Below, in pieces: positions 52,475 to 60,641 of a stretch of DNA of 64,000 nucleotides (within the stretch, counting starts at the first letter, position 1; the number at the start of each line of letters is the position of its first letter). The DNA is from CALMFG01 sp963674805 (lineage in GTDB: Bacteria; Bacillota; Clostridia; Christensenellales; CALMFG01). A model generated the notes under the pieces. That model saw only the letters and a list, made by a program, of their open reading frames with translations. It was not told the origin of the DNA and ran no database searches. The position numbers and the translations under genes are program-made. Where the stretch lies: the NCBI GenBank assembly GCA_963674805.2, contig CAXXNY010000021.1, positions 310,001 to 374,000 on the forward strand. Reading direction: 5' to 3'.

Positions 52475-54265
52475 TTATTTCACTTCAATCGCATCAAACT
52501 TACACCGCTCGAAACAGGCGCCGCATTTGATACATTGGTTGTGATCGATCTTGAACGGACTCTTGATTTCCCCGGAAATACATTCGGCAGGGCAGACCTT
52601 TGCGCAGGCGCCGCATCCGATACACTTATCCTGTTTAATCCGGTAAATCTTCATTGCCTGACAGTGTCCGGCCGGACAGCGTTTTTCTTTGATGTGCGCT
52701 TCGTATTCGTCACGGAAGTACTTAATGGTCGAAAGAACGGGGTTCGGAGCGGATTTACCCAGGCCGCAAAGCGCGCCTTCTTTAATCATGCTGCCGAGCT
52801 CTACCAGTTTTTCGATATCGCCTTCTTCGCCTTTGCCGTCTACGATGCGTTCCAGGATTTCAAGCATCCGGCGTGTACCAATCCGGCACGGCGGGCACTT
52901 CCCGCAGGATTCATCCACGGTGAAATCAAGGAAGAAACGCGCGACGTCCACCATACAGTTGTCTTCGTCCATAACAATCAATCCGCCGGAACCCATCATG
53001 GATCCGATGGAGAGCAGAGATTCATAATCAATCGGTGTGTCCAGGTGCTCTTCGGGAATACAGCCGCCGGAAGGGCCGCCTGTCTGCGCCGCTTTGAATT
53101 TTTTACCGTTCGGGATACCGCCGCCGATATCAAACAGGATTTCACGCAGGGTGGTGCCCATCGGGATTTCGACCAGACCGGTATTGTTGATCTTTCCGCC
53201 TAAAGCAAAAACCTTTGTTCCCTTTGAGGTTTCGGTACCCATGCTGCTGAACCAATCGGATCCCTTTAAGATTATTTGAGGGATATTGGCCAGTGTTTCC
53301 ACGTTGTTGACATTGGTCGGGCGTTTAAAGACACCGGAAACCGCCGGGAATGGAGGTCTCGGCCGCGGCTCGCCGCGTTCGCCTTCGATTGACGCGATCA
53401 GTGCGGTTTCTTCGCCGCACACAAATGCGCCGGCGCCCAGTCGGACTTCAATATTAAATTCAAATCCGGAACCAAAGATGTCTTTTCCGAGCAGGCCGTA
53501 TTCGCGTGCCTGTTCAATCGCGATTCCAAGACGTTTAACCGCAATCGGATATTCCGCACGGCAGTAGATGAATCCGGTGTGTGCGCCGACCGCATAGCCT
53601 TCGATCGCCATTGCTTCCAACACAGCGTGCGGATCACCTTCCAGTACGGAACGGTCCATAAACGCGCCCGGGTCGCCTTCGTCGGCGTTACAGATGATAT
53701 ACTTTTCTTCATTTTCTACATTCGCGCAAAACTGAAGCTTCATGCCGGTGGGGAAGCCCGCACCGCCTCTGCCGCGAAGCCCTGCATCCTTGAGCAGATC
53801 AATGACTTCCTGCGGTTTCATGCTGGTTAATACCTTGGCCAGAGCCTGATATCCGTCGCGCGCGATATACTCGTCAATCTTTTCCGGGTCGATTAACCCG
53901 CAGTTTTTCAGCGCGATACGCGTCTGTCTTTTATAGAATGTGACATTCTCGATCGAATGCCCAATGCTTTCATCGGTTTCTTTAACGATCAGCCGTTCGA
54001 CTTTTTTGCCTTTGATCAGGTGCTGTTCAACGATTTCCTTGACATCTTCCGGCTTCACTCTGCCGTAATAGGTGCCTTCGGGATAAACGACCATCGTTGG
54101 TCCGACTTCGCAGAAACCGAGACAATCGGTCGCTACGACTTTGATTTCTTTATCGAGCCCTCTTTCAGCCAGCTCTTTATTTAAATTCTCCTGTATCTTC
54201 TCCGCTCCGCCCGATTTACAGCCGGTGCCGTTGCAGACCAGGACATGTGCACGATATAAGTCCAT
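52475..54265 (-). CDS. hydB: NuoF-like hydrogenase subunit HydB
   Basis: 596 residues. An N-terminal thioredoxin-like [2Fe-2S] domain (VCNGTGCKSGGAEKIQENL, CLGFCEVGP) is followed by the NADH/FMN core (GLRGRGGAGFPTGMKLQF, GAGAFVCGEETALIASIEGE), the [4Fe-4S] motif ESCGKCPPCRIGTRRM, and a C-terminal pair of ferredoxin motifs (CIGCGACAKVCPAE, CIKCGACFERCKFD). This is the flavin subunit that accepts electrons from NADH and, in bifurcating enzymes, from ferredoxin. Length is typical of HydB. Gap of 20 bp to hydA. Confidence 0.95.
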   Translation of the reverse strand: MDLYRAHVLVCNGTGCKSGGAEKIQENLNKELAERGLDKEIKVVATDCLGFCEVGPTMVVYPEGTYYGRVKPEDVKEIVEQHLIKGKKVERLIVKETDESIGHSIENVTFYKRQTRIALKNCGLIDPEKIDEYIARDGYQALAKVLTSMKPQEVIDLLKDAGLRGRGGAGFPTGMKLQFCANVENEEKYIICNADEGDPGAFMDRSVLEGDPHAVLEAMAIEGYAVGAHTGFIYCRAEYPIAVKRLGIAIEQAREYGLLGKDIFGSGFEFNIEVRLGAGAFVCGEETALIASIEGERGEPRPRPPFPAVSGVFKRPTNVNNVETLANIPQIILKGSDWFSSMGTETSKGTKVFALGGKINNTGLVEIPMGTTLREILFDIGGGIPNGKKFKAAQTGGPSGGCIPEEHLDTPIDYESLLSIGSMMGSGGLIVMDEDNCMVDVARFFLDFTVDESCGKCPPCRIGTRRMLEILERIVDGKGEEGDIEKLVELGSMIKEGALCGLGKSAPNPVLSTIKYFRDEYEAHIKEKRCPAGHCQAMKIYRIKQDKCIGCGACAKVCPAECISGEIKSPFKIDHNQCIKCGACFERCKFDAIEVK

Positions 54266-54292
54266 TACATCCTCCTTAAAGCGTCATGCCGC

Positions 54293-54667
54293 TTAGTTCC
54301 TGTTTTCAACATAGCCGATGGTATGCTCCACGACGGGTGAGCCGTTAACGATGTGCTGGGAGACGATTTTCGCAACCATTTCCGCGTCAACTTTGACGTA
54401 GGTCACGCGTGGTTCGCCCTGCCGATAAACTTCGACAATCGGTTCCAGCCTGCATACCCCGATACATCCGGCCGGGGTGATATTGATTCCGGTCAGCTCA
54501 CGCTTTTGGATTTCATCCTTAAACGCTTCAAGAACGGGTTTTGCGCCTGCGGCAATTCCGCATGTCGCCATCCCGATAACAATCCGGGTCCCGTCAGCTT
54601 CTGACTTTATTTCGACCGAATTCAATGCTTTGTCACGAATTGCATTCAATTCTGATACTGATTTCAT
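54293..54667 (-). CDS. Thioredoxin-like [2Fe-2S] ferredoxin of the hydrogenase operon
   Basis: 124 residues. Motifs ATCGIAAGAKPVLEAF and PAGCIGVCRLEPIVEV provide the four cysteine ligands of a thioredoxin-like [2Fe-2S] domain like that at the N-terminus of HydB. This small subunit is common in clostridial hyd operons, between hydC and hydB. It may be an additional electron-transfer subunit or a carrier. The 119-bp gap upstream holds no further gene. Confidence 0.88.
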   Translation of the reverse strand: MKSVSELNAIRDKALNSVEIKSEADGTRIVIGMATCGIAAGAKPVLEAFKDEIQKRELTGINITPAGCIGVCRLEPIVEVYRQGEPRVTYVKVDAEMVAKIVSQHIVNGSPVVEHTIGYVENRN

Positions 54668-54786
54668 TGGTTTTCCTCCTGCCCGTTTCGGGCGTCCTTG
54701 TTTTGCCGTTTCGCCGTTGCGCGGACCAATGCGGTATTCCGGCGGAATTCACCGGCTGCACATAAGCCTTTCGCGCCTGCGGCAGA

Positions 54787-55263
54787 TTAATACTGTTTTA
54801 GGATTTCCGGGATGTCTTCCGGGGTGAGTTTGCCGTAAACCGAGTCATCAATCATGATAACCGGTGCAAGGCCGCAACAACCCAGACAGCGGGTCGCTTC
54901 CAGCGTAAACTTATTGTCTGCGGTCGTTTCACCCTCTTTGATACCCAATTCTTTTGACAGTTTTTCAAGAATCGGCTGCGCATTTTTGACATAACACGCT
55001 GTTCCCATACATACGCCGATAACGTGGTCGCCTTTCGGCTTCAGCGCAAACTGGGAATAAAACGTCGCAACGCCATAGACATCCGTCATCGGAATGTCCA
55101 GTTCCTCTGCGATAAAATCCTGCACTTCAATCGGCAGGCAGCCAAAGATATCCTGGGCTTTTTGCATAATCGGCATTAAAGGACCCTTGGTGTCTTTAAC
55201 GCTGTCGATGTATGCAAGCAGCTCAGCTGTCTTTGCTTTGTCATCGGTAAGCCTTTTTTCCAT
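54787..55263 (-). CDS. hydC: NuoE-like hydrogenase subunit HydC
   Basis: 158 residues, thioredoxin-like [2Fe-2S] subunit homologous to NuoE. VYGVATFYSQFALKPKGDHV is typical, and cysteines lie in CMGTACYVKNA and CLGCCGLAPVIMIDD. It passes electrons between the flavin subunit and HydA. First gene of the operon, 91 bp downstream of a perfect Rex-type palindrome. Confidence 0.94.
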   Translation of the reverse strand: MEKRLTDDKAKTAELLAYIDSVKDTKGPLMPIMQKAQDIFGCLPIEVQDFIAEELDIPMTDVYGVATFYSQFALKPKGDHVIGVCMGTACYVKNAQPILEKLSKELGIKEGETTADNKFTLEATRCLGCCGLAPVIMIDDSVYGKLTPEDIPEILKQY

Positions 55264-55353
55264 CTGATAACCTCCGTAAAATTTTTTATAAAATCATGCG
55301 ATTAACGCAAATACTAAACCAAATTTTATTTAAGCTGTTTACAGAAACACTAA

Positions 55354-55377
55354 AGTTTGTTAATTTTTTAACAAACT
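55354..55377. promoter_or_regulatory. Rex-type redox operator of the hydrogenase operon
   Basis: A 24-bp perfect palindrome whose core is TTGTTAA-TTTT-TTAACAA (55357-55374), flanked by AGT/ACT. TTGTTAANNNNTTAACAA is the published Rex operator consensus. It lies immediately downstream of the promoter, at about +4 to +27 relative to the expected start. Confidence 0.88.
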
Positions 55378-55387
55378 ATCAGCAAGT

Positions 55388-55416
55388 ATTCTACCAAAAT
55401 GGTGTACAAAATGCAA
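55388..55416 (-). promoter_or_regulatory. Promoter of the hydrogenase operon
   Basis: Minus strand: TTGCAT (complement of 55411-55416), 17 bp and TAGAAT (complement of 55388-55393). The Rex-type palindrome starts about 11 bp beyond the -10. Confidence 0.75.
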
Positions 55417-55505
55417 GTAGAGATGCTTAATTTTATGATTATTTTTTTATGCTGTCATTTTGCGCCTGTAAAGTGAAAATGTCAAATTAGGTCAGGAGGC
55501 AGGCT

Positions 55506-55534
55506 TTGAAAAAAACAGGAAGATGGTGTATAAT
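55506..55534 (+). promoter_or_regulatory. Promoter of the DivIC/FtsB-like gene
   Basis: TTGAAA (55506-55511), 17 bp and TATAAT (55529-55534). Confidence 0.7.
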
Positions 55535-55592
55535 CGGGCTGTAAAACAAAGCGTTATAAAAAGGAAGAAAAACGCTTTGCTTAAGGGGGTAA

Positions 55593-55892
55593 ATGATGAG
55601 TACGCCAAGACCGAGACGGAAGGGCATCCATATCAGTTTTTTTATCGTGCTTGCGATGCTTGTATATGCCATCGTGATGCTGTTGAACCAGTCGCGTGTG
55701 ATTGATGAGCAAAAAGAACGTGAAGCTGATCTGCTTCGCCGTCAGGAAACACTGGAGGCTGAGATTCATTCGCTGGAAAATGAGCTGGAATACATCGGTT
55801 CGGATGAGTATATCGAGAAGATCGCGCGTGAACGGCTGGGATGGGTCAAGGAAGACGAAATTAAGTTCATTGATTCTGACGAAACAGAATAA
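55593..55892 (+). CDS. Septum formation initiator family (DivIC/FtsB-like) protein
   Basis: 99 residues: basic N-terminus, one transmembrane helix (ISFFIVLAMLVYAIVMLL), then a coiled coil (QKEREADLLRRQETLEAEIH) and the typical end EYIEKIARERLGWVKEDE. This single-pass bitopic layout matches DivIC/FtsB, which joins FtsL and FtsQ/DivIB at the division septum. AAGGGGG SD. Confidence 0.9.
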   Translation: MMSTPRPRRKGIHISFFIVLAMLVYAIVMLLNQSRVIDEQKEREADLLRRQETLEAEIHSLENELEYIGSDEYIEKIARERLGWVKEDEIKFIDSDETE

Positions 55893-55897
55893 CGGTA

Positions 55898-55928
55898 AAG
55901 AACCATTTTCATGGTTCTTTTATTTTGT
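55898..55928 (+). terminator. Rho-independent terminator
   Basis: AAGAACCAT-TTTC-ATGGTTCTT followed by a T-rich tail. Confidence 0.8.
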
Positions 55929-56016
55929 CGTTTAATTACTCGACAAACACAGGCGTACTCCTTATAATTAGTATATCTAATGATTTTTAGATCAAATCCA
56001 TTAAGAGGGAAGTGTT

Positions 56017-56718
56017 ATGAACCAGTATTTATTATTGGCAATCTGCGTGGTTGCCTCATATTTAATCGGTTGTATTCTATTCGCTATTATTCTTACAAAA
56101 ATCTTTACGGGGAAAGACATCAGGAAGATGGGGAACACAAACCCCGGCACCTCAAACGTGATGCGCAACGTCGGCCCGGTTGCCGGTGTGCTGACGGGTA
56201 TTCTGGACATCGGGAAAGCATTGGTACCCATCATCATCGCACGCGTCTTCTTTTTTAAAGGCGATACGTTTTTTGACTGGATTTCGCTCTATCTGATCGG
56301 TATGGCGGCGATCCTTGGCCATTGCCGGCCGTTCTGGAACGGATTTCGTAAAGCCGGCGGCGGGATGGGCAGTGCGGTCGGTGTCTGTGCGTTTTTTGTT
56401 CCGGTGGAATTCGCTTTATCTGTGCTGATCGGCACGTTTGTCGCGTTTACGTTTATGAAAAAAGCCGAGTTTAAATTCGGCAGATGGGCGATGGTGGTAG
56501 CCGCAGTGGTCAACCCCTTTATCGTCCTTCTGACAACACTGCTGTTGGATATTCCGTTGTTCTGGCATATCTCAATCGGCGGGCACAGCTGGGGTATTGT
56601 CGTCGGCGCCTTCCTGCTTTTAATCGAACTGTTCTTGGTGAATGCATACGAACTGTTTCACTGGATGAAACATCCGGATGATAAAGAGAACCCGCAAAGA
56701 AAGCAGGTATCGTTATGA
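56017..56718 (+). CDS. plsY: PlsY-like glycerol-3-phosphate acyltransferase
   Basis: 233 residues with about six transmembrane helices. GNTNPGTSNVMRNVG and the LGHCRPFWNGFRKAGGGMG region correspond to PlsY motifs 1 and 2, which transfer acyl from acyl-phosphate to glycerol-3-phosphate in phospholipid synthesis. The second motif departs from the usual KGGKGVAT (here KAGGGMGSAVG), so the gene may encode a divergent paralogue. Its stop overlaps the start of the DUF819 gene (ATGA). Confidence 0.8.
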   Translation: MNQYLLLAICVVASYLIGCILFAIILTKIFTGKDIRKMGNTNPGTSNVMRNVGPVAGVLTGILDIGKALVPIIIARVFFFKGDTFFDWISLYLIGMAAILGHCRPFWNGFRKAGGGMGSAVGVCAFFVPVEFALSVLIGTFVAFTFMKKAEFKFGRWAMVVAAVVNPFIVLLTTLLLDIPLFWHISIGGHSWGIVVGAFLLLIELFLVNAYELFHWMKHPDDKENPQRKQVSL

Positions 56719-57857
56719 TTTTAACAATCCTTCAGGTTATATTAATTGTCGGACTGCCCTTTCTTTTGACATGGGCGGCAAAGGTCAGCAAAACCCTGCG
56801 CTTTGTCGGGCCGATTTTGCTGGCCTATATCGCGGGCATCCTGCTTGCTAATATTCCAGGTATCCCTTGGGACCGTTCGCTGGCGCAGACCATCTCTGAA
56901 GTGGCAGTACCCATTGCGATTCCGCTGATTTTAATGTGTACGGATTTAATCAAATGGTTTAAGCTGGCAAAGAGTACGGTGGTCTCGTTTGTTTTGGTGC
57001 TGATTTCAGCACTGTTGGCGTCGATTGTGGCATCACTGGTTTTCAGAAACAGCGTGGACACACCATGGAAACTGGCCGGTATGCTGACCGGATGCTATAC
57101 GGGCGGAACGCCCAATCTGATGGGTATCGGTATGGCGCTGAAAGTGCCGAGCGAAACCATTGTACTGGTCAATACATCGGATATGCTGTGGGGCGGTACA
57201 TACTTCATACTCATCACCAGCGTGATGAAAAAAGTATACCGGAAGCTGCTGCCGCCGTTCCAGTCCAACGGCAGTGAAACCGAACTGGATGATCCGTTCA
57301 TGCAGCCGGTGTTTTCAAAAGGCATTAAGAATGGTATCGGGAACATTGCCTTAACACTCGGGCTTGCGATTCTGGCAACGGGCGTTGCGGTCGGGATTTC
57401 AATTTTAACAACCGGACGGATGGCAACCGTGCTGATCTTGCTGCTGGTTTCGGCCATCGGCATCGGCTACTCGTTCTGGAAGCGCCTGCATCATGTTGAA
57501 GGCTCCTGGCATATCGGGCAGTATATGATTCTGCTGTTTTCCATCGCACTCGGCGGTACAGTGGACGTGAAGCTGTTTTTCTCTTCCAGCCCGACTATCC
57601 TGTTATATACGGCGTGCGTCATGTTCGGCGCGATCATCATCCACCTGATCTTAAGCATAATCTTTAAGATTGATGCGGACACCGCGATGATTACGTCGAC
57701 AGCAGGGATCTACGGCCCGGCATTCATCGGTCCCGTGGCAAACGCCCTGAACAACCGGGAGGTCGTGGTATCGGGGATGATATCCGGTCTTGCGGGTTAT
57801 GCGGTTGGGAATTTCTTAGGCATTGGCATATCGTATTTGATTGATTTGATGATATAA
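56715..57857 (+). CDS. DUF819-family integral membrane protein
   Basis: 380 residues with about ten transmembrane helices. GPILLAYIAGILLANIPGIP and GCYTGGTPNLMGIGMALKVP are typical of DUF819 (YjcL-like), related to transporters of the sodium/solute or AEC-like fold. The substrate is unknown. Overlap by four bases with the PlsY-like gene indicates translational coupling. Confidence 0.87.
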   Translation: MILTILQVILIVGLPFLLTWAAKVSKTLRFVGPILLAYIAGILLANIPGIPWDRSLAQTISEVAVPIAIPLILMCTDLIKWFKLAKSTVVSFVLVLISALLASIVASLVFRNSVDTPWKLAGMLTGCYTGGTPNLMGIGMALKVPSETIVLVNTSDMLWGGTYFILITSVMKKVYRKLLPPFQSNGSETELDDPFMQPVFSKGIKNGIGNIALTLGLAILATGVAVGISILTTGRMATVLILLLVSAIGIGYSFWKRLHHVEGSWHIGQYMILLFSIALGGTVDVKLFFSSSPTILLYTACVMFGAIIIHLILSIIFKIDADTAMITSTAGIYGPAFIGPVANALNNREVVVSGMISGLAGYAVGNFLGIGISYLIDLMI

Positions 57858-57860
57858 AAT

Positions 57861-57898
57861 AAAAAAGGCGCATGGTAATTAGCCGTGCGCCTTTTTTT
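57861..57898. terminator. Bidirectional terminator
   Basis: AAAGGCGCATGG and CCGTGCGCCTTT pair (one G-T) with A and T tracts on the two sides, between the convergent DUF819 and degV genes. Confidence 0.8.
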
Positions 57899-57905
57899 AT
57901 TTTCT

Positions 57906-58772
57906 TTATTCTTTAATAAACAATACTCCGAGTGTGCCCGGGCCGCAATGCGATGCAATCGTGGCGCCAGCGTAATTATCAATGACAGACTCAAACCCGT
58001 ATTTTTCCTGAAGCACGTCTTTGATAACGGCACGTTTTTCTGCCTTGTCTGACGCGGTATGGGTGATAAACGCCCGCGATTTGTCGATGCCGCTTCCGTC
58101 ACCGAGAGTGCCGTTGAAATACTGGTCGCATACCTTTTCCCAGCTGCCGCGGTATTTTTCACCGGGGATGATCTTACCGTCTGTCACAAGAAGCTGGGGC
58201 GCAAGCTTGAGTGTCGAGCCGATCAAAGCCGACAGCTTGGAGCACCGCCCGCCTTTATACAGATAGTCCAGCTGCGGGACAAAGAAACTGGCGCTGACTT
58301 TCGGGACAATATGCTCATCCGCAAAGGCTTTGATTTCCGCCGCGGATTTACCTGCGTCGCGCATTTCCGCAAGCTTCAAAGCAACCAGCCCGATACCGGA
58401 AGACAGGGAACGCGTATCCACAATGAAAACGCGGTCTTCTGCGTTCAGTTCCGCCGCAGCAATGCGTGCGCTTTGGGGCGTAGAGGAAAGGTCCGAACTA
58501 ATCAGCGCAACCACAATATCATAGCCTTTATCCAGCCACGGTTTGAATGCGGCGATAAAATCCGCCACGTTTACAGCCGCGGTTTTTGGCAGAATGCCTG
58601 TTTTGTCTACAAATTGAAACAGGTCATTAAATGTGAGCGTTCCGTCGTCAAGATGGGTGTCTTCGCCGAGCGTGACGTACAGCGGAAGCACCTCGATGTC
58701 GTACTGCTTTGCCAGGTCTTTTGGCAGGTCCGATGCACTATCGGTAAAAATTTTCATTTTGTTCAAAATCAT
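57906..58772 (-). CDS. DegV-family fatty-acid-binding protein
   Basis: About 288 residues. MKIFTDSASDLPKDLAKQYD, ISSDLSSTPQSARIAAAE and VDTRSLSSGIGLVALK are DegV signatures; the family (FakB-like) binds a fatty acid and presents it to FakA kinase for acyl-phosphate formation, the substrate of PlsY. The start is uncertain: ATG 58772, TTG 58766 or ATG 58757 are possible, with AGGAG at about 58776-58780. Monocistronic. A FakA gene is not visible here. Confidence 0.9.
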   Translation of the reverse strand: MILNKMKIFTDSASDLPKDLAKQYDIEVLPLYVTLGEDTHLDDGTLTFNDLFQFVDKTGILPKTAAVNVADFIAAFKPWLDKGYDIVVALISSDLSSTPQSARIAAAELNAEDRVFIVDTRSLSSGIGLVALKLAEMRDAGKSAAEIKAFADEHIVPKVSASFFVPQLDYLYKGGRCSKLSALIGSTLKLAPQLLVTDGKIIPGEKYRGSWEKVCDQYFNGTLGDGSGIDKSRAFITHTASDKAEKRAVIKDVLQEKYGFESVIDNYAGATIASHCGPGTLGVLFIKE

Positions 58773-58887
58773 CACTCCTAAAATGTCATTTTACCCATAT
58801 AGTATTTAATCATATCCTGTATGAATTCTCAAGCGCTTTTCAAATTTTAAGAGTGATTTAGAGCGGGCTTTGGGGCGGATATATCGT

Positions 58888-58916
58888 TTGATATTTAACA
58901 GACCATATGTTACAAT
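58888..58916 (+). promoter_or_regulatory. Promoter of glnS-gltX
   Basis: TTGATA (58888-58893), 17 bp and TACAAT (58911-58916), 41 bp before the glnS start. Confidence 0.65.
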
Positions 58917-58957
58917 TTATCGAAAGTTTAAAACAAAAAGGAACAGAGGGAAATGGC

Positions 58958-60616
58958 ATGGCAGCAAACCCGGGCACAAATTTCATACACGAGATAATCG
59001 ACAACGATTTAAAAGAAAACCGCATAGACGGTGTGGTAACGCGGTTCCCCCCAGAACCAAACGGTTATCTGCATATCGGTCATGCGAAATCAATATATAT
59101 CAATTTTTCCACAGCTCAGAAATACGGCGGGGTTTGTTACCTCAGATTTGATGATACCAATCCGGTCAAAGAGGATGACGAATATATCCGCGCGATTAAG
59201 CGGGATATCCAATGGCTGGGATTTAAGTGGGTGGACGAGCGCTTTGCATCCGACTACTTTGAGTTTATGTTTGAATGCGCGTTAAAGCTGATCGATAAAG
59301 GTTTAGCATATGTTTGTGACTTAACGGCGGAAGAAATCCGCGAATACCGCGGCACGCTGACCGAACCCGGCAAGAACAGCCCGTACCGCGAACGCAGTAT
59401 TGAAGAGAATAAACAGTTGTTTTTAGATATGCGCGCCGGCAAGTTCGCCGACGGCGAAAAGGTGCTGCGGGCCAAGATTGACATGTCAAGCCCGAACCTT
59501 AACATGCGCGATCCGATTATCTACCGCGTACTTCGTGCAACGCACCACCGCACCGGAGATGACTGGCTGATATACCCGATGTACGACTATGCGCATCCGC
59601 TGGGCGACGCGAAGGAAAAAATCACGCACAGCATCTGTACGATGGAGTTTGAAGATCACCGGCCGCTGTATGACTGGGTCGTGGACAACACCGATATGGA
59701 CCCGAAACCGCACCAGTATGAGTTTGCGCGCCTGAACCTGACCCAGACCATCATGAGCAAACGGTATTTAAAGAAACTGGTGGACGAGAAGGTTGTGAAC
59801 GGCTGGGACGATCCGCGCATGCCGACATTGTCTGGATTGCGCCGGCGGGGGTATACGCCCGAAGCGATTCTGGACTTCTGCCAGCGTATCGGCGTGGCCA
59901 AGGCGAACTCAGAAGTAGACGTCAGACTGCTGGAGCACTGTGTGCGTGAAGACTTAAACATGCGTGCCATGCGCCGTATGGCGGTTTTAGAGCCGCTTTT
60001 GGTTGAGATTAAAAATTATCCGGAAGGCCAGACCGAAGAACTGATATCCGGCAACCATCCGATGAAACCGGAAGCCGGACAGCGTTCGTTGAGTTTCTCT
60101 AAATTTATATATATTGAAAAAAGCGACTTCATGGAAGACCCGCCGGGCAAGTTTTTCAGACTGGCGCCGGGCAGGGAAGTGCGCCTGATGAATGCTTACA
60201 TTATAAAATGTGAAGAAGTGGTCAAGGACGATAGCGGCGAAGTGGTGAAACTGGTCTGCTCATATGATCCGGGCAGCAAAACCGGAGGGCCGACCGCATC
60301 GCGTAAAGTCAAAGGCACGTTGCACTGGCTTAATCAGAAGACCGCTGTCAAAGGTATTGTGCGTCACTATGATTATCTGTTAAGACCGATGGAAGAAGGC
60401 GGCAGCACGGACTTTATGGATCGCTTGAATCCGGAGTCGCTTACGGTGTATGACGGGGCGATGCTGGAGCCGGCGGTTTTGGATGCACAGCCCGGAGAAC
60501 AGTTCCAGCTGATGCGCCAGGGATATTATGCCTGTGATATAGAGGAGTTCTCAAAAGAGAGCCCGGTTTTAAACCAGATTGTCAGCCTGAAAGACAGTTT
60601 CTCAAAAACCTTATAG
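58958..60616 (+). CDS. glnS: Glutaminyl-tRNA synthetase
   Basis: 552 residues. Class Ic synthetase: PPEPNGYLHIGHAKSIYINF holds the HIGH motif and TIMSKRYLKKL the MSK motif; the C-terminal anticodon-binding beta-barrels follow (from about residue 340). It charges tRNA-Gln directly. ATG 58958 follows GAGGG at good spacing; an ATG at 58907 overlaps the promoter. gltX follows 25 bp later. Direct GlnRS is a minority route in Bacillota, where most use GatCAB. Confidence 0.96.
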   Translation: MAANPGTNFIHEIIDNDLKENRIDGVVTRFPPEPNGYLHIGHAKSIYINFSTAQKYGGVCYLRFDDTNPVKEDDEYIRAIKRDIQWLGFKWVDERFASDYFEFMFECALKLIDKGLAYVCDLTAEEIREYRGTLTEPGKNSPYRERSIEENKQLFLDMRAGKFADGEKVLRAKIDMSSPNLNMRDPIIYRVLRATHHRTGDDWLIYPMYDYAHPLGDAKEKITHSICTMEFEDHRPLYDWVVDNTDMDPKPHQYEFARLNLTQTIMSKRYLKKLVDEKVVNGWDDPRMPTLSGLRRRGYTPEAILDFCQRIGVAKANSEVDVRLLEHCVREDLNMRAMRRMAVLEPLLVEIKNYPEGQTEELISGNHPMKPEAGQRSLSFSKFIYIEKSDFMEDPPGKFFRLAPGREVRLMNAYIIKCEEVVKDDSGEVVKLVCSYDPGSKTGGPTASRKVKGTLHWLNQKTAVKGIVRHYDYLLRPMEEGGSTDFMDRLNPESLTVYDGAMLEPAVLDAQPGEQFQLMRQGYYACDIEEFSKESPVLNQIVSLKDSFSKTL

Positions 60617-60641
60617 CTGAGTTTAATCTAAGGAGTTTTAA

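Noticed and set aside
55264..55353. Additional Rex sites closer to hydC
   Set aside because: Only partial TTTA/TAAA matches are seen; none approaches the 18-bp consensus.
58776..58957. T-box leader before glnS
   Set aside because: The distance from the promoter -10 to the start is about 40 bp, too short for a T-box, and no T-box sequence (TGGNACC) is seen.
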